Below, one piece after another: positions 16,104-26,177 of a stretch of 64,000 bases of DNA. How positions within the stretch are numbered: the first letter of the stretch is position 1; each line of letters starts with the position of its first letter. The DNA is taken from the NCBI GenBank assembly GCA_030424715.1, contig JAUHWH010000001.1, positions 434,001 through 498,000 on the forward strand, given 5' to 3'. Below the pieces are notes generated by a model. That model saw nothing but the letters and a program-made list of their open reading frames with translations. It ran no database searches and was not told the origin of the DNA. This DNA is from Bdellovibrionia bacterium. Its GTDB lineage: Bacteria; Bdellovibrionota; Bdellovibrionia; Bdellovibrionales; JAGQZY01. The position numbers and the translations under genes were made by a program.

Positions 16104-16140
16104 CGCACTAGCATGAACAGTGTGTTCAAGGCTGGTAGAA

Positions 16141-18113
<1,973 letters not shown>

Positions 18114-18130
18114 TGTATTCCTCCTTACAT

Positions 18131-18156
18131 AATAGACATCTATTGTCTTTCAATAG
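18131..18156 (-). repeat. Two overlapping inverted repeats in the groES 5' leader
   Basis: AATAGA-CA-TCTATT (18131-18144) overlaps CTATTG-tcttt-CAATAG (18140-18156). Both lie between the predicted promoter and the AGGAGG site, where alternative hairpins or a repressor site could act. Neither matches CIRCE. Confidence 0.5.
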
Positions 18157-18160
18157 CGCC

Positions 18161-18189
18161 AATATGGACCCCCCAGCCAAGGTGTCAAG
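18161..18189 (-). promoter_or_regulatory. Heat-shock-like promoter of groESL
   Basis: On the minus strand CTTGACA (18189-18183) is followed after 15 bases by CCATATT (18167-18161). The first element fits both the RpoH -35 (CTTGAAA) and sigma-70 (TTGACA). CCATAT fits the core of the RpoH -10 (CCCCATnT). No CIRCE element (TTAGCACTC-N9-GAGTGCTAA) is present, so RpoH-type rather than HrcA control is the better guess. Confidence 0.55.
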
Positions 18190-18262
18190 GTGACGGAATA
18201 AATATTTTTAATGGATGGGATAAGCAAAGCGCACCCGCGCGTAAGTGCCTAAAAAGACTGGA

Positions 18263-18883
18263 TCATAGGTTCTTTTTGAAATCCGGCGAAGAACTTTTTA
18301 CACTTTCGGGGACACCGTAGAGACTTTCTCGATAGGCGACAAGGAGCTCAGAGAGCTCTTCGGGCGATAGTTTTTGGATCGCCGAGGCCATTTCCTCTTT
18401 TGATTTGTTTTTTAAGTAGAGGGCGAAATAGTCATGAATCGTCAGACCTTGGGCGATTTCAAGGTTGAACTCCAGCTGTCGTAACTGCTCCTCAGAAGCC
18501 AACTTGAGAGGCACCTCTGTTGCCGGTTGTGCGATAGGGCCTTCTCCTTCTACCTCCTGGCTCGCCTTGCCATCCACTGCTGTTAATTTGTCTTGAGATT
18601 CTTCGGATGGCTCGGGAGCAGCCGCGCTTTTTGCAGAATCAGAGGTCCCTTTGGCCTCCCCCGGGTCCTTCTTGTTGCCTGACTCTGCGGCAAGCTGGGG
18701 GGACCGAAACTGATCGAGAGCTTCACGGGCATCAAAAACCTGGTTCTTCTTCCAATCTTTAAAACCCTGCAGCGGTGGCGCACCAGCCCCAGAGGACGGG
18801 GTCGGACGGGTCTCTGTTGGGGTCGCCGCCATCAGCAAAACCCCAGAGGCGATCATTAAAAATGTGTAGAAGAATGCTTTCAT
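18263..18883 (-). CDS. Exported protein with low-complexity middle, unknown function
   Basis: 206 residues. A signal peptide spans about 1-20 (AFFYTFLMIASGVLLMAA). Residues about 20-125 are low-complexity, rich in Pro, Ser, Ala, Glu and Lys. The last 75 residues are predicted helical (EEQLRQLEFNLEIAQGLTIHDYFALYL, then ASAIQKLSPEELSELL). No family recognised. It stands alone upstream of groESL on the same strand, with 149 bp between them that hold the groESL promoter. Confidence 0.7.
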   Translation of the reverse strand: MKAFFYTFLMIASGVLLMAATPTETRPTPSSGAGAPPLQGFKDWKKNQVFDAREALDQFRSPQLAAESGNKKDPGEAKGTSDSAKSAAAPEPSEESQDKLTAVDGKASQEVEGEGPIAQPATEVPLKLASEEQLRQLEFNLEIAQGLTIHDYFALYLKNKSKEEMASAIQKLSPEELSELLVAYRESLYGVPESVKSSSPDFKKNL

Positions 18884-19035
18884 GATTTCCTAACCTATTG
18901 ATTCCACCTCTTTTGTTACAAAATTCGCGCCAGGTTTAAACCCCGTCATCCCCCCTTGTGTTCCATTTCGATTGGACCTGGTGGCAAAAAGCGGCTCTTC
19001 TCCGCCATGACCTGCGCATTTGGGCACTTTCGGAA

Positions 19036-19056
19036 TAAAAAAAGAGGCTTTTTGCC
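19036..19056 (-). terminator. Possible weak terminator after the TadG-like gene
   Basis: Minus strand: GGC-AAAAA-GCC, two bases, then a run of seven T, about 8-28 bp past the stop of the TadG-like gene. The stem is only three pairs, so this is tentative. Confidence 0.3.
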
Positions 19057-19063
19057 AGTGACC

Positions 19064-21223
19064 TTAGAACGGGGGCTTGTTCAAAAGTGGACCAGCAGCG
19101 CCAGAGCCTCCGCCTAACTCATGGTCGGCGGACAGTAAGAAATCACGAGATACGTTTTTTACAGAATAGCCCGTACGCCCCCCCTGCAAACAGTTGCTCG
19201 GGTTTGGAAAGGCCGGGTCGGGAACCTCCGTCTCGCAACGGCCAAAACGCTGAGGGTCTAAGCCGTAAGACACCGCCCCCTCTTGATGCCAGCTGGTCAG
19301 TAAGTGGTGCCAGTTGCGAATAATCGGCGGATAGTCCCCCATATAGGCTGGGGGATTGGCGCCCTCCGAAGACCGCGCCACCTTCAGTTGGTTAATCACA
19401 CTGACTTGCGGAGGAGAATCCGGAAGCTCACCATCTTTTGAAGAACCAAAGTCGTAGATTTTTTCATTGTCTTGAAACTGGGCTCCATTGTTAGTGGTGT
19501 TGGCAGAAAAGTAGTTGCGGAAATACTCGGGCTCTATCGAGTAGTAGAGCGCATCGAATATGTCGGGGGCCACGGCAGCGATTTCAAAACGTCTTTGCTT
19601 CGGAGGCACCACTGTGCCCCCCGCGGTGGTCGCCTCGCGAGCCAAACTATCACCCGTTTCTTCCAGGTTCGGGCGCCCCCCAAGATGGTCAAAGTTGGCT
19701 AGAGCAATGGGCGATGGTTGGCTTTTGTTAAAGTGGCTCATGCTCTGCATAAAGGGTTCAATCATCGCGCTTAGCGCTTGAAAGGAGCCCACGCCATTCT
19801 CATCCCCTGGAAACCGTGAGTGATTGGCCACGTCATCAAAAGGATCAAAGGAACCACTGGCTCCGGCGGTCTCACGGGAGGGTAAGAGAGGGTCTACCAT
19901 CTGGTCGCGACTGTTGGCTTGAGAGTTCGGGGCCCCCTGCGGCCAGGTTTTGCCGTACCAAGGACCGACTCTCCCCCCAAAGGGTTTTGCATAACCACGG
20001 GCCTGCAAGGTGATTCCTGAACCGGTTGGATCAAAAGGTTTACGCACCACTGTGGTGGCAGTAACGCCAGTGTACACCATGCACCAGGGGTTTTTTTCGA
20101 ACCCCACGGACGAGTGCAAACCCGGCTGGTTGGGCGGGTCGTTGGGTTCGCCTTCCCAAAAGGGATGGAGATCTTGCGTTCCATTGTACCAGTTTTGAAA
20201 CGCCGCCATATTTTGCGACCGAAAAGCGGACGGGAAGTTGTTCCGTCCCGCAACGTCAGGAGGGCGCCCGGCCGACGGACGGTTCGGCACCGAAGTCGCC
20301 GAAGAACAGTTGTCATTTTGGTCCACATTCCAGTCGGCGAAAAAGACCACCGGATTGATTTTAATCTCGGGCAACCAAACCTGGGGGTTTGAACACGAGC
20401 CCTCTCCCAAAGAGTTAAAATACTGAAACTGCCCCGAGCCACCATCAATACTGGCTAAATTTGTTTCGGTTAAATTCAAACGAAAGGTTTTCCGAACGCC
20501 TTCTTCGATGGGTTCGTTGCGTAGATCGAAGGGCGATGGTCTCGAAAGGTTTTGTGCCAGACGCCAAATCATATTTTTACGGACAAGCCCGTCCACTCGA
20601 AAGTGTGCCAAGATTCGAGTGGAATAGAGCCAATTAAAAACACCGGCTTCCAAACAAAATTTATTCAGTTGATTCTGGAGGAATTCAAAAGCCGCTGGTA
20701 AGTTGGAAGACCCGGGCACAGCTCCCCCGGGCGGTGACGGCGGGTCCACAGCAGGCAGATCTGAATAGTTCTCGCGACAGACACTGGCCGCGTCCGGATC
20801 CAGCTCTACTGTTTCACGAAACACCGAATGGGCCACACAAACCGTCGGTAGAACTTCCGCGGGAGAGGGCGAGTCGGGGTCCCAACTGGGCTCATCCGGC
20901 CTTAAGGCTCGGTTGCCGACATTCCACTGTAGATACATTAGAGGGTGGTTTTTGTTTCCTAATGTTCCCAGAACGCGATAGCGCCACACAAACAATTTAT
21001 AGTTCTGGCGCATTTGATAATTGATATGACCAATCTGGTTCAAGACCTCGGCCTGCTTGGCCGCCCCATAGTAGGCGGCAATGTCCACTGCGTTTTGCAG
21101 ATTGATTTTGTCGTGAATCACCAAGCCCATATTAATAGCCATAGCAAAAAACACAAAGATCACTTGAAAAAAGAGGGCGATGAAAATGGCCATCTGACCC
21201 TTCTCATTTTTAACGAACGACAT
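19064..21223 (-). CDS. Large TadG-like pilus-associated protein
   Basis: About 719 residues from the ATG at 21223. The N terminus MSFVKNEKG/QMAIFIALFFQVIFVFFAMAINMG has the short basic leader, Gly and hydrophobic helix of TadG/TadE-type proteins (Tad_N-like). NLQNAVDIAAYYGAAKQAEVLN follows, matching the LQNAADAAALAAA region of TadG. The remainder is a long exported domain, rich in Pro, Asn and Gly, with many cysteines and no von Willebrand motif that I can see. The open frame runs 44 codons further; an in-frame ATG at 21259 is the alternative start. It lies 5.5 kb from the tad locus. It may be a surface or minor pilus component. Confidence 0.7.
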   Translation of the reverse strand: MSFVKNEKGQMAIFIALFFQVIFVFFAMAINMGLVIHDKINLQNAVDIAAYYGAAKQAEVLNQIGHINYQMRQNYKLFVWRYRVLGTLGNKNHPLMYLQWNVGNRALRPDEPSWDPDSPSPAEVLPTVCVAHSVFRETVELDPDAASVCRENYSDLPAVDPPSPPGGAVPGSSNLPAAFEFLQNQLNKFCLEAGVFNWLYSTRILAHFRVDGLVRKNMIWRLAQNLSRPSPFDLRNEPIEEGVRKTFRLNLTETNLASIDGGSGQFQYFNSLGEGSCSNPQVWLPEIKINPVVFFADWNVDQNDNCSSATSVPNRPSAGRPPDVAGRNNFPSAFRSQNMAAFQNWYNGTQDLHPFWEGEPNDPPNQPGLHSSVGFEKNPWCMVYTGVTATTVVRKPFDPTGSGITLQARGYAKPFGGRVGPWYGKTWPQGAPNSQANSRDQMVDPLLPSRETAGASGSFDPFDDVANHSRFPGDENGVGSFQALSAMIEPFMQSMSHFNKSQPSPIALANFDHLGGRPNLEETGDSLAREATTAGGTVVPPKQRRFEIAAVAPDIFDALYYSIEPEYFRNYFSANTTNNGAQFQDNEKIYDFGSSKDGELPDSPPQVSVINQLKVARSSEGANPPAYMGDYPPIIRNWHHLLTSWHQEGAVSYGLDPQRFGRCETEVPDPAFPNPSNCLQGGRTGYSVKNVSRDFLLSADHELGGGSGAAGPLLNKPPF

Positions 21224-21282
21224 TGTTATCAATATTACCAGCAGCCTTTGACATTTCATATGCCTAAAGGGAAAATTTAAAG

Positions 21283-22179
21283 ATGAAACAGATTGTTGCC
21301 TGGTCTTTTGTCTTGATGTTTGTTTGCTCTCCCCAATCAGGAGAAGCAAAAACAAAAGTATTGTTTGAGGCCTATTATAAAATCAAATCCTTGAATGACC
21401 ATGTCGGGTACTACATCCAGCGATACGAGTTGGACACCAAGAAAAAGCAATTCATCTCGACCTACTTTTTGAAAACCAACGAAGCCGGTGGCAACATTTC
21501 GGAAAGTCTAAAGGCCTATTCCACAGACAAGCTCAGCCCGATCAGCTACCAATACACCAGTCTGCAAGGCAAAACGGCAAAGACCATTGATGCCAACGTC
21601 AGAAAAAACAAACGCGATGAATCCATCTTACAGGTGAAGGTCAACGAAAACGGCAAACTCAGAGTCTATGAAAAGAAAATGACAAAAGGCACCTTCTTTA
21701 GCACCTTTTTAATTTACCTCCTGTTACAAGGAGAAAAAGGCATCCAACCCGGGGTGAAATACAATTTTCGCGCCGTGGCCGAAGAAGATGGCAAGGCCTA
21801 CCCCGGCGAGGTCTACGTGGATTCGGAAACCAAAAAAATGGGCCTCGATGTTTTTAAAGTGCTTTACACTTTTAAACGCACCCAGTTTGTAAACTTTATC
21901 GACTCCCAAGGAGAATCGATCATTAGTATCTCGCCCGCCATGCAAATCGCCGCCGAGTTGGTCACCACACCCGCAGAAGCCACCCAAGGCATCACTTTTA
22001 ACGAAAAAAGCATTCGCTTGCTCTTCGGAGACATCCCCACTGGCACCACCCACAAGGTTGGACAAAGCAAGGGCGCCAGCCCATCGCCTAACAGGGCGAC
22101 ACCCAAAACCACGACACCTCCACAACCGGCAACAACGCCTGCCCCCGGAACAACCAACGATCAAGACAAGGTCCAATGA
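21283..22179 (+). CDS. Exported protein coupled to ABC permeases, unknown function
   Basis: 298 residues with a signal peptide at about 1-22 (QIVAWSFVLMFVCSPQSGEA). The central part (about 25-235) is beta-rich, with alternating charged and hydrophobic residues (VLFEAYYKIKSLNDHVGYYIQRYELD). A Pro/Thr-rich unstructured tail occupies the last 45 residues. The layout recalls DUF3108/DUF6134-type periplasmic proteins, but I cannot assign it firmly. The stop overlaps the start of the permease gene by 4 bp, so it is co-translated with the transporter and could assist it. Confidence 0.7.
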   Translation: MKQIVAWSFVLMFVCSPQSGEAKTKVLFEAYYKIKSLNDHVGYYIQRYELDTKKKQFISTYFLKTNEAGGNISESLKAYSTDKLSPISYQYTSLQGKTAKTIDANVRKNKRDESILQVKVNENGKLRVYEKKMTKGTFFSTFLIYLLLQGEKGIQPGVKYNFRAVAEEDGKAYPGEVYVDSETKKMGLDVFKVLYTFKRTQFVNFIDSQGESIISISPAMQIAAELVTTPAEATQGITFNEKSIRLLFGDIPTGTTHKVGQSKGASPSPNRATPKTTTPPQPATTPAPGTTNDQDKVQ

Positions 22180-23093
22180 GCTTTTTGATTAAACGCCTTC
22201 TCTCTACGATACCGGTCATTGCTGGAGTTGTGACCATCAGCTTTTTTCTGATTCATATGATCCCGGGTGATCCCATCGACATCATGCTTGGCGACAACGC
22301 ATCCATGAGCGACAAAGAAAGTTTGAGAACTGAGCTGGGTTTGGATCGCCCCATCGGAGTTCAGTTCAAAAGCTACCTTGTCGATCTAAGTCGATGGAAC
22401 CTCGGTCGGTCTCTACAAACCCAAAGACCGGTTCTTTTAGAAATCAAAGAGCGAATCCCCGCGACCCTTGAGCTTACCTTAGCCACCCTGTTTTTCTCTT
22501 TGATCATCGGAATTCCGCTCGGAGTGATTGCTGCCCTAAAAAAGGACTCCAAGGTGGATCACGGATTATTGATTGCCGGTATGATAGGCCTATCCATGCC
22601 TGCGTTTTGGTTGGGTCCACTGCTGATTTGGCTGTTCGCTTTACAACTCGATGTGTTTCCTGTGAGCGAACGGGGCACCATTGGTCACGTTATCCTTCCT
22701 GCACTGACTCTGTCTTCTGGGATCATTGCCATTTTGCTCAGGATGACTCGAACCTCGATGCTTGATGTGATTCGTGAAGACTACATTCGGGTGGTCAAAG
22801 CCAAAGGCGTTGGTTTTTTTAAAATCTACTTTGTACACGCCCTGATTAATGCGATTTTCCCCCTACTAACTATCATCGGGCTGATTCTCGGTGCACTACT
22901 CACCGGTACCGTTATTATCGAAACGATCTTCGATTGGCCCGGCATTGGCACCCTGTTGTTTGAAGCCATTCAACAAAGGGACTATCCCACCGTGCAGGGC
23001 TGTGTTTTGGTCATTTCCCTGGTTTATGTGCTAGTGAATTTTGTGACAGATCTCTCATACAAAGTATTTAACCCAAAGGTGAGCTTCGAATGA
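22176..23093 (+). CDS. Opp/Dpp-type ABC transporter permease (subunit B)
   Basis: 305 residues; inner-membrane channel subunit for peptides or similar solutes. The family start FLIKRLLSTIPVIAGVVTISFFLIHMIPGDP is clear, as is the LGLDRPIGVQF segment. About six membrane spans and the coupling loop EDYIRVVKAKGVGFFKIYFVHALINA (the EAA-type motif contacting the ATPase, about 205-230) follow. The start overlaps the preceding exported-protein gene, and the stop overlaps subunit C. No ATPase or substrate-binding protein gene lies nearby, so the substrate cannot be named. Confidence 0.9.
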   Translation: MSFLIKRLLSTIPVIAGVVTISFFLIHMIPGDPIDIMLGDNASMSDKESLRTELGLDRPIGVQFKSYLVDLSRWNLGRSLQTQRPVLLEIKERIPATLELTLATLFFSLIIGIPLGVIAALKKDSKVDHGLLIAGMIGLSMPAFWLGPLLIWLFALQLDVFPVSERGTIGHVILPALTLSSGIIAILLRMTRTSMLDVIREDYIRVVKAKGVGFFKIYFVHALINAIFPLLTIIGLILGALLTGTVIIETIFDWPGIGTLLFEAIQQRDYPTVQGCVLVISLVYVLVNFVTDLSYKVFNPKVSFE

Positions 23094-23905
23094 AAAAGGG
23101 TAAAGGGCGGTTTTTAACAATGACCGGCGGTGGCTTTATCGGCTTTGTTCTGCTTGTGGCAATCTTTGCGCCCTTGCTGACTTCTTATGATCCCACTGCC
23201 ATGACCTTACAAGACCGCTTTCTCTTGCCTTCGTTCGCCCACCTGATGGGGACGGACCAAAATGGTGTAGACATCTTTGCCCAGATCGTATTCGGAGCTC
23301 GTGTCAGCCTTCTTATCGCCATGTCGGTGGTCACAGTGAGTCTCTGTATTGGTTTACTGGTGGGGTCTTTAGCGGGTTATTGTGGAGGGTGGGTCGACCT
23401 CATCATCATGCGCATTATTGATATGATCTACGCTTTCCCTGGGTTTTTACTGATTCTTACCATCGCGGCGGTCATGCAGTCGGCTTCTGTGGGTCACCTG
23501 ATCTTTATCCTTTGTCTCACCGGCTGGGCGAGCTACGCTCGTCTCATCCGTGGCGAGATTCTTCATTTGAAAAACAAAGACTATGTCTTATCTGCCGACG
23601 CCCTCGGCGCAAGCCACATTCGCAAACTGGTACTGTACATTTGGCCAAACCTGGTTGGCCCCGTCATGATTCAAGCTTCTTTTGGCATGGCTGTTACGAT
23701 AATTACCGAATCCAGCCTCAGCTTTCTGGGGTTAGGTGTACCGCCATCAACACCCACTTGGGGCTCACTGCTGAGTGCGGGCAGAAACTTCTTGTTAGAA
23801 GCGCCTCACATTAGCTTTTTCCCAGGTTTGGCCTTACTGGTCGTTGTTCTCGGCTTCAACCTCTTGGGTGATGGACTGCGTGATCAGCTCGATCCGAAAA
23901 GCTAG
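23090..23905 (+). CDS. Opp/Dpp-type ABC transporter permease (subunit C)
   Basis: 271 residues. One N-terminal membrane span is followed by the conserved HLMGTDQNGVDIFAQIVFGARVSLLIA (about 50-77), which is the DppC/OppC signature (H-x-x-G-T-D-x-x-G-x-D). Five more spans and the EAA-type loop DYVLSADALGASHIRKLVLYIWPN (about 164-187) follow. ESSLSFLGLGVPPSTPTWGSLL near 205-225 is typical of this subunit. It forms the channel with the preceding permease. The start overlaps that gene (ATGA), and the operon ends here. Confidence 0.9.
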   Translation: MKKGKGRFLTMTGGGFIGFVLLVAIFAPLLTSYDPTAMTLQDRFLLPSFAHLMGTDQNGVDIFAQIVFGARVSLLIAMSVVTVSLCIGLLVGSLAGYCGGWVDLIIMRIIDMIYAFPGFLLILTIAAVMQSASVGHLIFILCLTGWASYARLIRGEILHLKNKDYVLSADALGASHIRKLVLYIWPNLVGPVMIQASFGMAVTIITESSLSFLGLGVPPSTPTWGSLLSAGRNFLLEAPHISFFPGLALLVVVLGFNLLGDGLRDQLDPKS

Positions 23906-23950
23906 TCCAACGCACATGTGTGCTAGACAAACTCCCTAGCAATCAATAGA

Positions 23951-25078
23951 ATGTTGTCCATGCGCGAAATTATTGGCCAACAAATGATTATGGGATTATC
24001 GGGTGAGGAACTCACGCAAGAGGAGTCCCAGTTTATTGTGGAAAACAATATTGGCGGGATTATTCTGTTCGATAGAAATTTAAAGTCCGTTGAGCAAATT
24101 CATAAACTCATTACTGACATTCAACAGCTGCGCTATAAACTGCCAGAAAAAACACCACTTTTTATTTCTGTTGATATGGAGGGTGGTCGCGTCCAGCGTT
24201 TGAAAGAGCCTTTCACGAAATGGCCTCCGGTCAAAAACCTAGGCGATATTGATTCATCGAATATAACGTTTCAGTTCACACGTTTGATGGGTCGTGAGCT
24301 AAAAGCCATGGGCTTCAACTTAGACTACGCCCCTTGTGTGGACGTATTGATGAACCCAGAAAACGAAGTGATTGGTGACCGGGCATTGAGCACTGACCCG
24401 GAGCTTGTCGCCAAACACTCGTCGGCTATGGTACGCGGCTATATCAAGTCCGATGTTTTGACCTGCGCCAAACACTTTCCTGGTCACGGCTACACCAAAG
24501 TGGACAGTCACTTTGATCTACCGGTGGACGAGCGAACCCTGATCGACCTTGAAAAACAAGGGGACTTGGAGCCTTTTAAAAAGGTCATCAAGGCTCGTGT
24601 CGATATGATCATGACGGCACATATTAAATACCCCAACATCGACCCACAATTTCCGGTGACACTTTCGCCCTTGTTTATTACTCAGTTTTTAAGGGGTGCT
24701 TTACGCTACCGTGGCATAATCATCACCGACGATCTCGACATGAAGGCTTTAACTAAGAACTTTCCTATCGATGACCTGCCGGTTCTCGCTTTGCAAGCTG
24801 GCGCGACGATGCTGCTTTATTGCAACGAACCGAAGTCTCCTCTAAAAGCGGTAAAAAACATCGCCAAAGCCATCAGCGACGGTCAACTGGATCAAGACGT
24901 GCTCCGCGCCAATCACGACCTCATCATTAAGACAAAAATAAAAAAATTGAAAAACCCCATCGAACCCTTCTCTCTAGAAAAAGCCCAACAGATCATTGGA
25001 CATCAAGAGCACAAGGATTTCGCACAAGCTGTGGGTGAGCAAAAAGTAGACGCCTACCTTAACACTCCCCAAAACTAG
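23951..25078 (+). CDS. nagZ: Beta-N-acetylhexosaminidase NagZ (GH3)
   Basis: 375 residues; removes GlcNAc from anhydro-muropeptides during cell-wall recycling. GH3 signatures: FISVDMEGGRVQRL (about 71-84), CAKHFPGHGYTKVDSHFDLP (about 172-191, with the His-Asp-Ser-His loop peculiar to NagZ) and GIIITDDLDMKAL (about 255-267), where D260 is the expected nucleophile. No signal peptide, so cytoplasmic, as in most NagZ. Two starts are possible: ATG 23951 or ATG 23960 (MREIIGQQ). Neither has a good ribosome binding site. Confidence 0.92.
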   Translation: MLSMREIIGQQMIMGLSGEELTQEESQFIVENNIGGIILFDRNLKSVEQIHKLITDIQQLRYKLPEKTPLFISVDMEGGRVQRLKEPFTKWPPVKNLGDIDSSNITFQFTRLMGRELKAMGFNLDYAPCVDVLMNPENEVIGDRALSTDPELVAKHSSAMVRGYIKSDVLTCAKHFPGHGYTKVDSHFDLPVDERTLIDLEKQGDLEPFKKVIKARVDMIMTAHIKYPNIDPQFPVTLSPLFITQFLRGALRYRGIIITDDLDMKALTKNFPIDDLPVLALQAGATMLLYCNEPKSPLKAVKNIAKAISDGQLDQDVLRANHDLIIKTKIKKLKNPIEPFSLEKAQQIIGHQEHKDFAQAVGEQKVDAYLNTPQN

Positions 25079-25081
25079 ATA

Positions 25082-26011
25082 TCACTGAAGCGAAAAAATC
25101 TGCCGACATAAGTGAGCCCCACGAAGTGTGGACCCCTTTTTATACCGTGCCATCATCAAACGAAAAGGCAGGTCCCACCTCATCTTTTCTCTGAAGCTCT
25201 CTACCAAAGCGGCGTAGGTGGTTGGATTCTGGATCAGTCGCTCTAAGATTTCTGCTTCAGCAGCGGGATGAAAGCCGGCAAACAGACGGGACCGCTGCAC
25301 CTGATAAAAAGAAATCACATCCTCCACAGTGCGAACTCGTGGCGCCACATACTCTGACTCCGTCGAAGAGGGTGTGAAACTGGGATATTTACGAAACAAG
25401 TCAAACTCTTGATTCGCAAAACGGTTCAGCATAAGAAAGTTTGTACGCAGAGACGCCACCCCGTGAGTTTTTAAGCGTTCAGCGACAAAGATATCATCAA
25501 CAGGAATAGCCGCCGCCTCCACCACTCGCCTTGGATCTCTCTCCTCGATGAACGAACGGACAATTTCTAAAGCGTCTAGCAAGCCACCCCCCGTCGCGCT
25601 GTAATCAATCAGCAATATTTTTTTGTTTCCTAAAACAGAGCGGGGTAGAAAATGTTTTAGATGTTGCGACAAGTTTGCCAGAAAGTTCTCGCGACCCACT
25701 CGACTCCGCTCACTTACGACGCGTGCGGCCTTCGTGTTTCGCAACGGCAAGTGAACCACAGCCTGGGGCCCTAAAGCCGCCTCAATAAGAGCGAGGATGG
25801 GTGTGGGGCTCCCTCCCACCCCGATGTAAATATACTGATCAGGGGGGAAAGATTTTACAATCTGTTTCACCAAGCCCCTAGAACCATAGTAATCCGTCCA
25901 CGAGCTAGCTCTAGCTTGGTTGTGAGCGACTAAAAAACAGAAAAAAAAGACAAAGATACCAATGGAGCGCACCCGCCTATATTCAGCATGATTCATGCCA
26001 AAGAGGCCCAT
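25082..26011 (-). CDS. Exported protein with a phosphoribosyltransferase-like motif
   Basis: 309 residues. A membrane/signal segment lies at about 17-35 (IGIFVFFFCFLVAHNQARA). The exported part has QYIYIGVGGSPTPILALIEAAL at about 58-80 and KKILLIDYSATGGGLLDALEIV at about 128-150. The second resembles the PRPP-binding loop of type I phosphoribosyltransferases (hydrophobic strand, acidic residue, then T/S-x-G-G-T/G), but with one Asp where the family usually has two acidic residues. An exported enzyme of this fold would be odd, because PRPP is cytoplasmic, so it may use the fold differently. AAGGG lies eight bases before the ATG. It converges with nagZ and diverges from the btuB riboswitch. Confidence 0.6.
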   Translation of the reverse strand: MGLFGMNHAEYRRVRSIGIFVFFFCFLVAHNQARASSWTDYYGSRGLVKQIVKSFPPDQYIYIGVGGSPTPILALIEAALGPQAVVHLPLRNTKAARVVSERSRVGRENFLANLSQHLKHFLPRSVLGNKKILLIDYSATGGGLLDALEIVRSFIEERDPRRVVEAAAIPVDDIFVAERLKTHGVASLRTNFLMLNRFANQEFDLFRKYPSFTPSSTESEYVAPRVRTVEDVISFYQVQRSRLFAGFHPAAEAEILERLIQNPTTYAALVESFREKMRWDLPFRLMMARYKKGSTLRGAHLCRQIFSLQ

Positions 26012-26040
26012 TCAGAAAACCCTTGGCTTCTCCCCACAAA

Positions 26041-26171
26041 GCGTTCTACACCAAGAACTCCAGCGGGGTGAATTCAGTGTAAGTCTGAAACTGTTGCGCA
26101 ACGGTGACTGGCCACAAGCCGGAAGTCCGATCCCCCTTTAGAAGCCGACGATCATTCTCGCCATAAAGGAG
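26041..26171 (+). promoter_or_regulatory. Cobalamin (B12) riboswitch with ribosome-site-sequestering stem
   Basis: The core 26070-26131 follows the B12 riboswitch order: GGTGAATTCAGTGTAAGTCTG, then TGTTGCGCAACGGTGA (the GCGCAACxGT box-equivalent), then ACAAGCCGGAAGTCCGAT (the AGxCxGGAxxxCC end). It sits directly upstream of a TonB-dependent receptor, the classic B12-controlled gene. After the core, CCTTTA (26135-26140) is perfectly complementary to TAAAGG (26164-26169), which overlaps the AAAGGAG ribosome site of the receptor. With B12 bound, this stem would be expected to hide the site and stop translation. Confidence 0.85.
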
Positions 26172-26177
26172 ATCATC

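Noticed and set aside
18114-18262. CIRCE/HrcA operator before groESL
   Set aside because: No TTAGCACTC-N9-GAGTGCTAA sequence; the inverted repeats present are A/T-rich and different.
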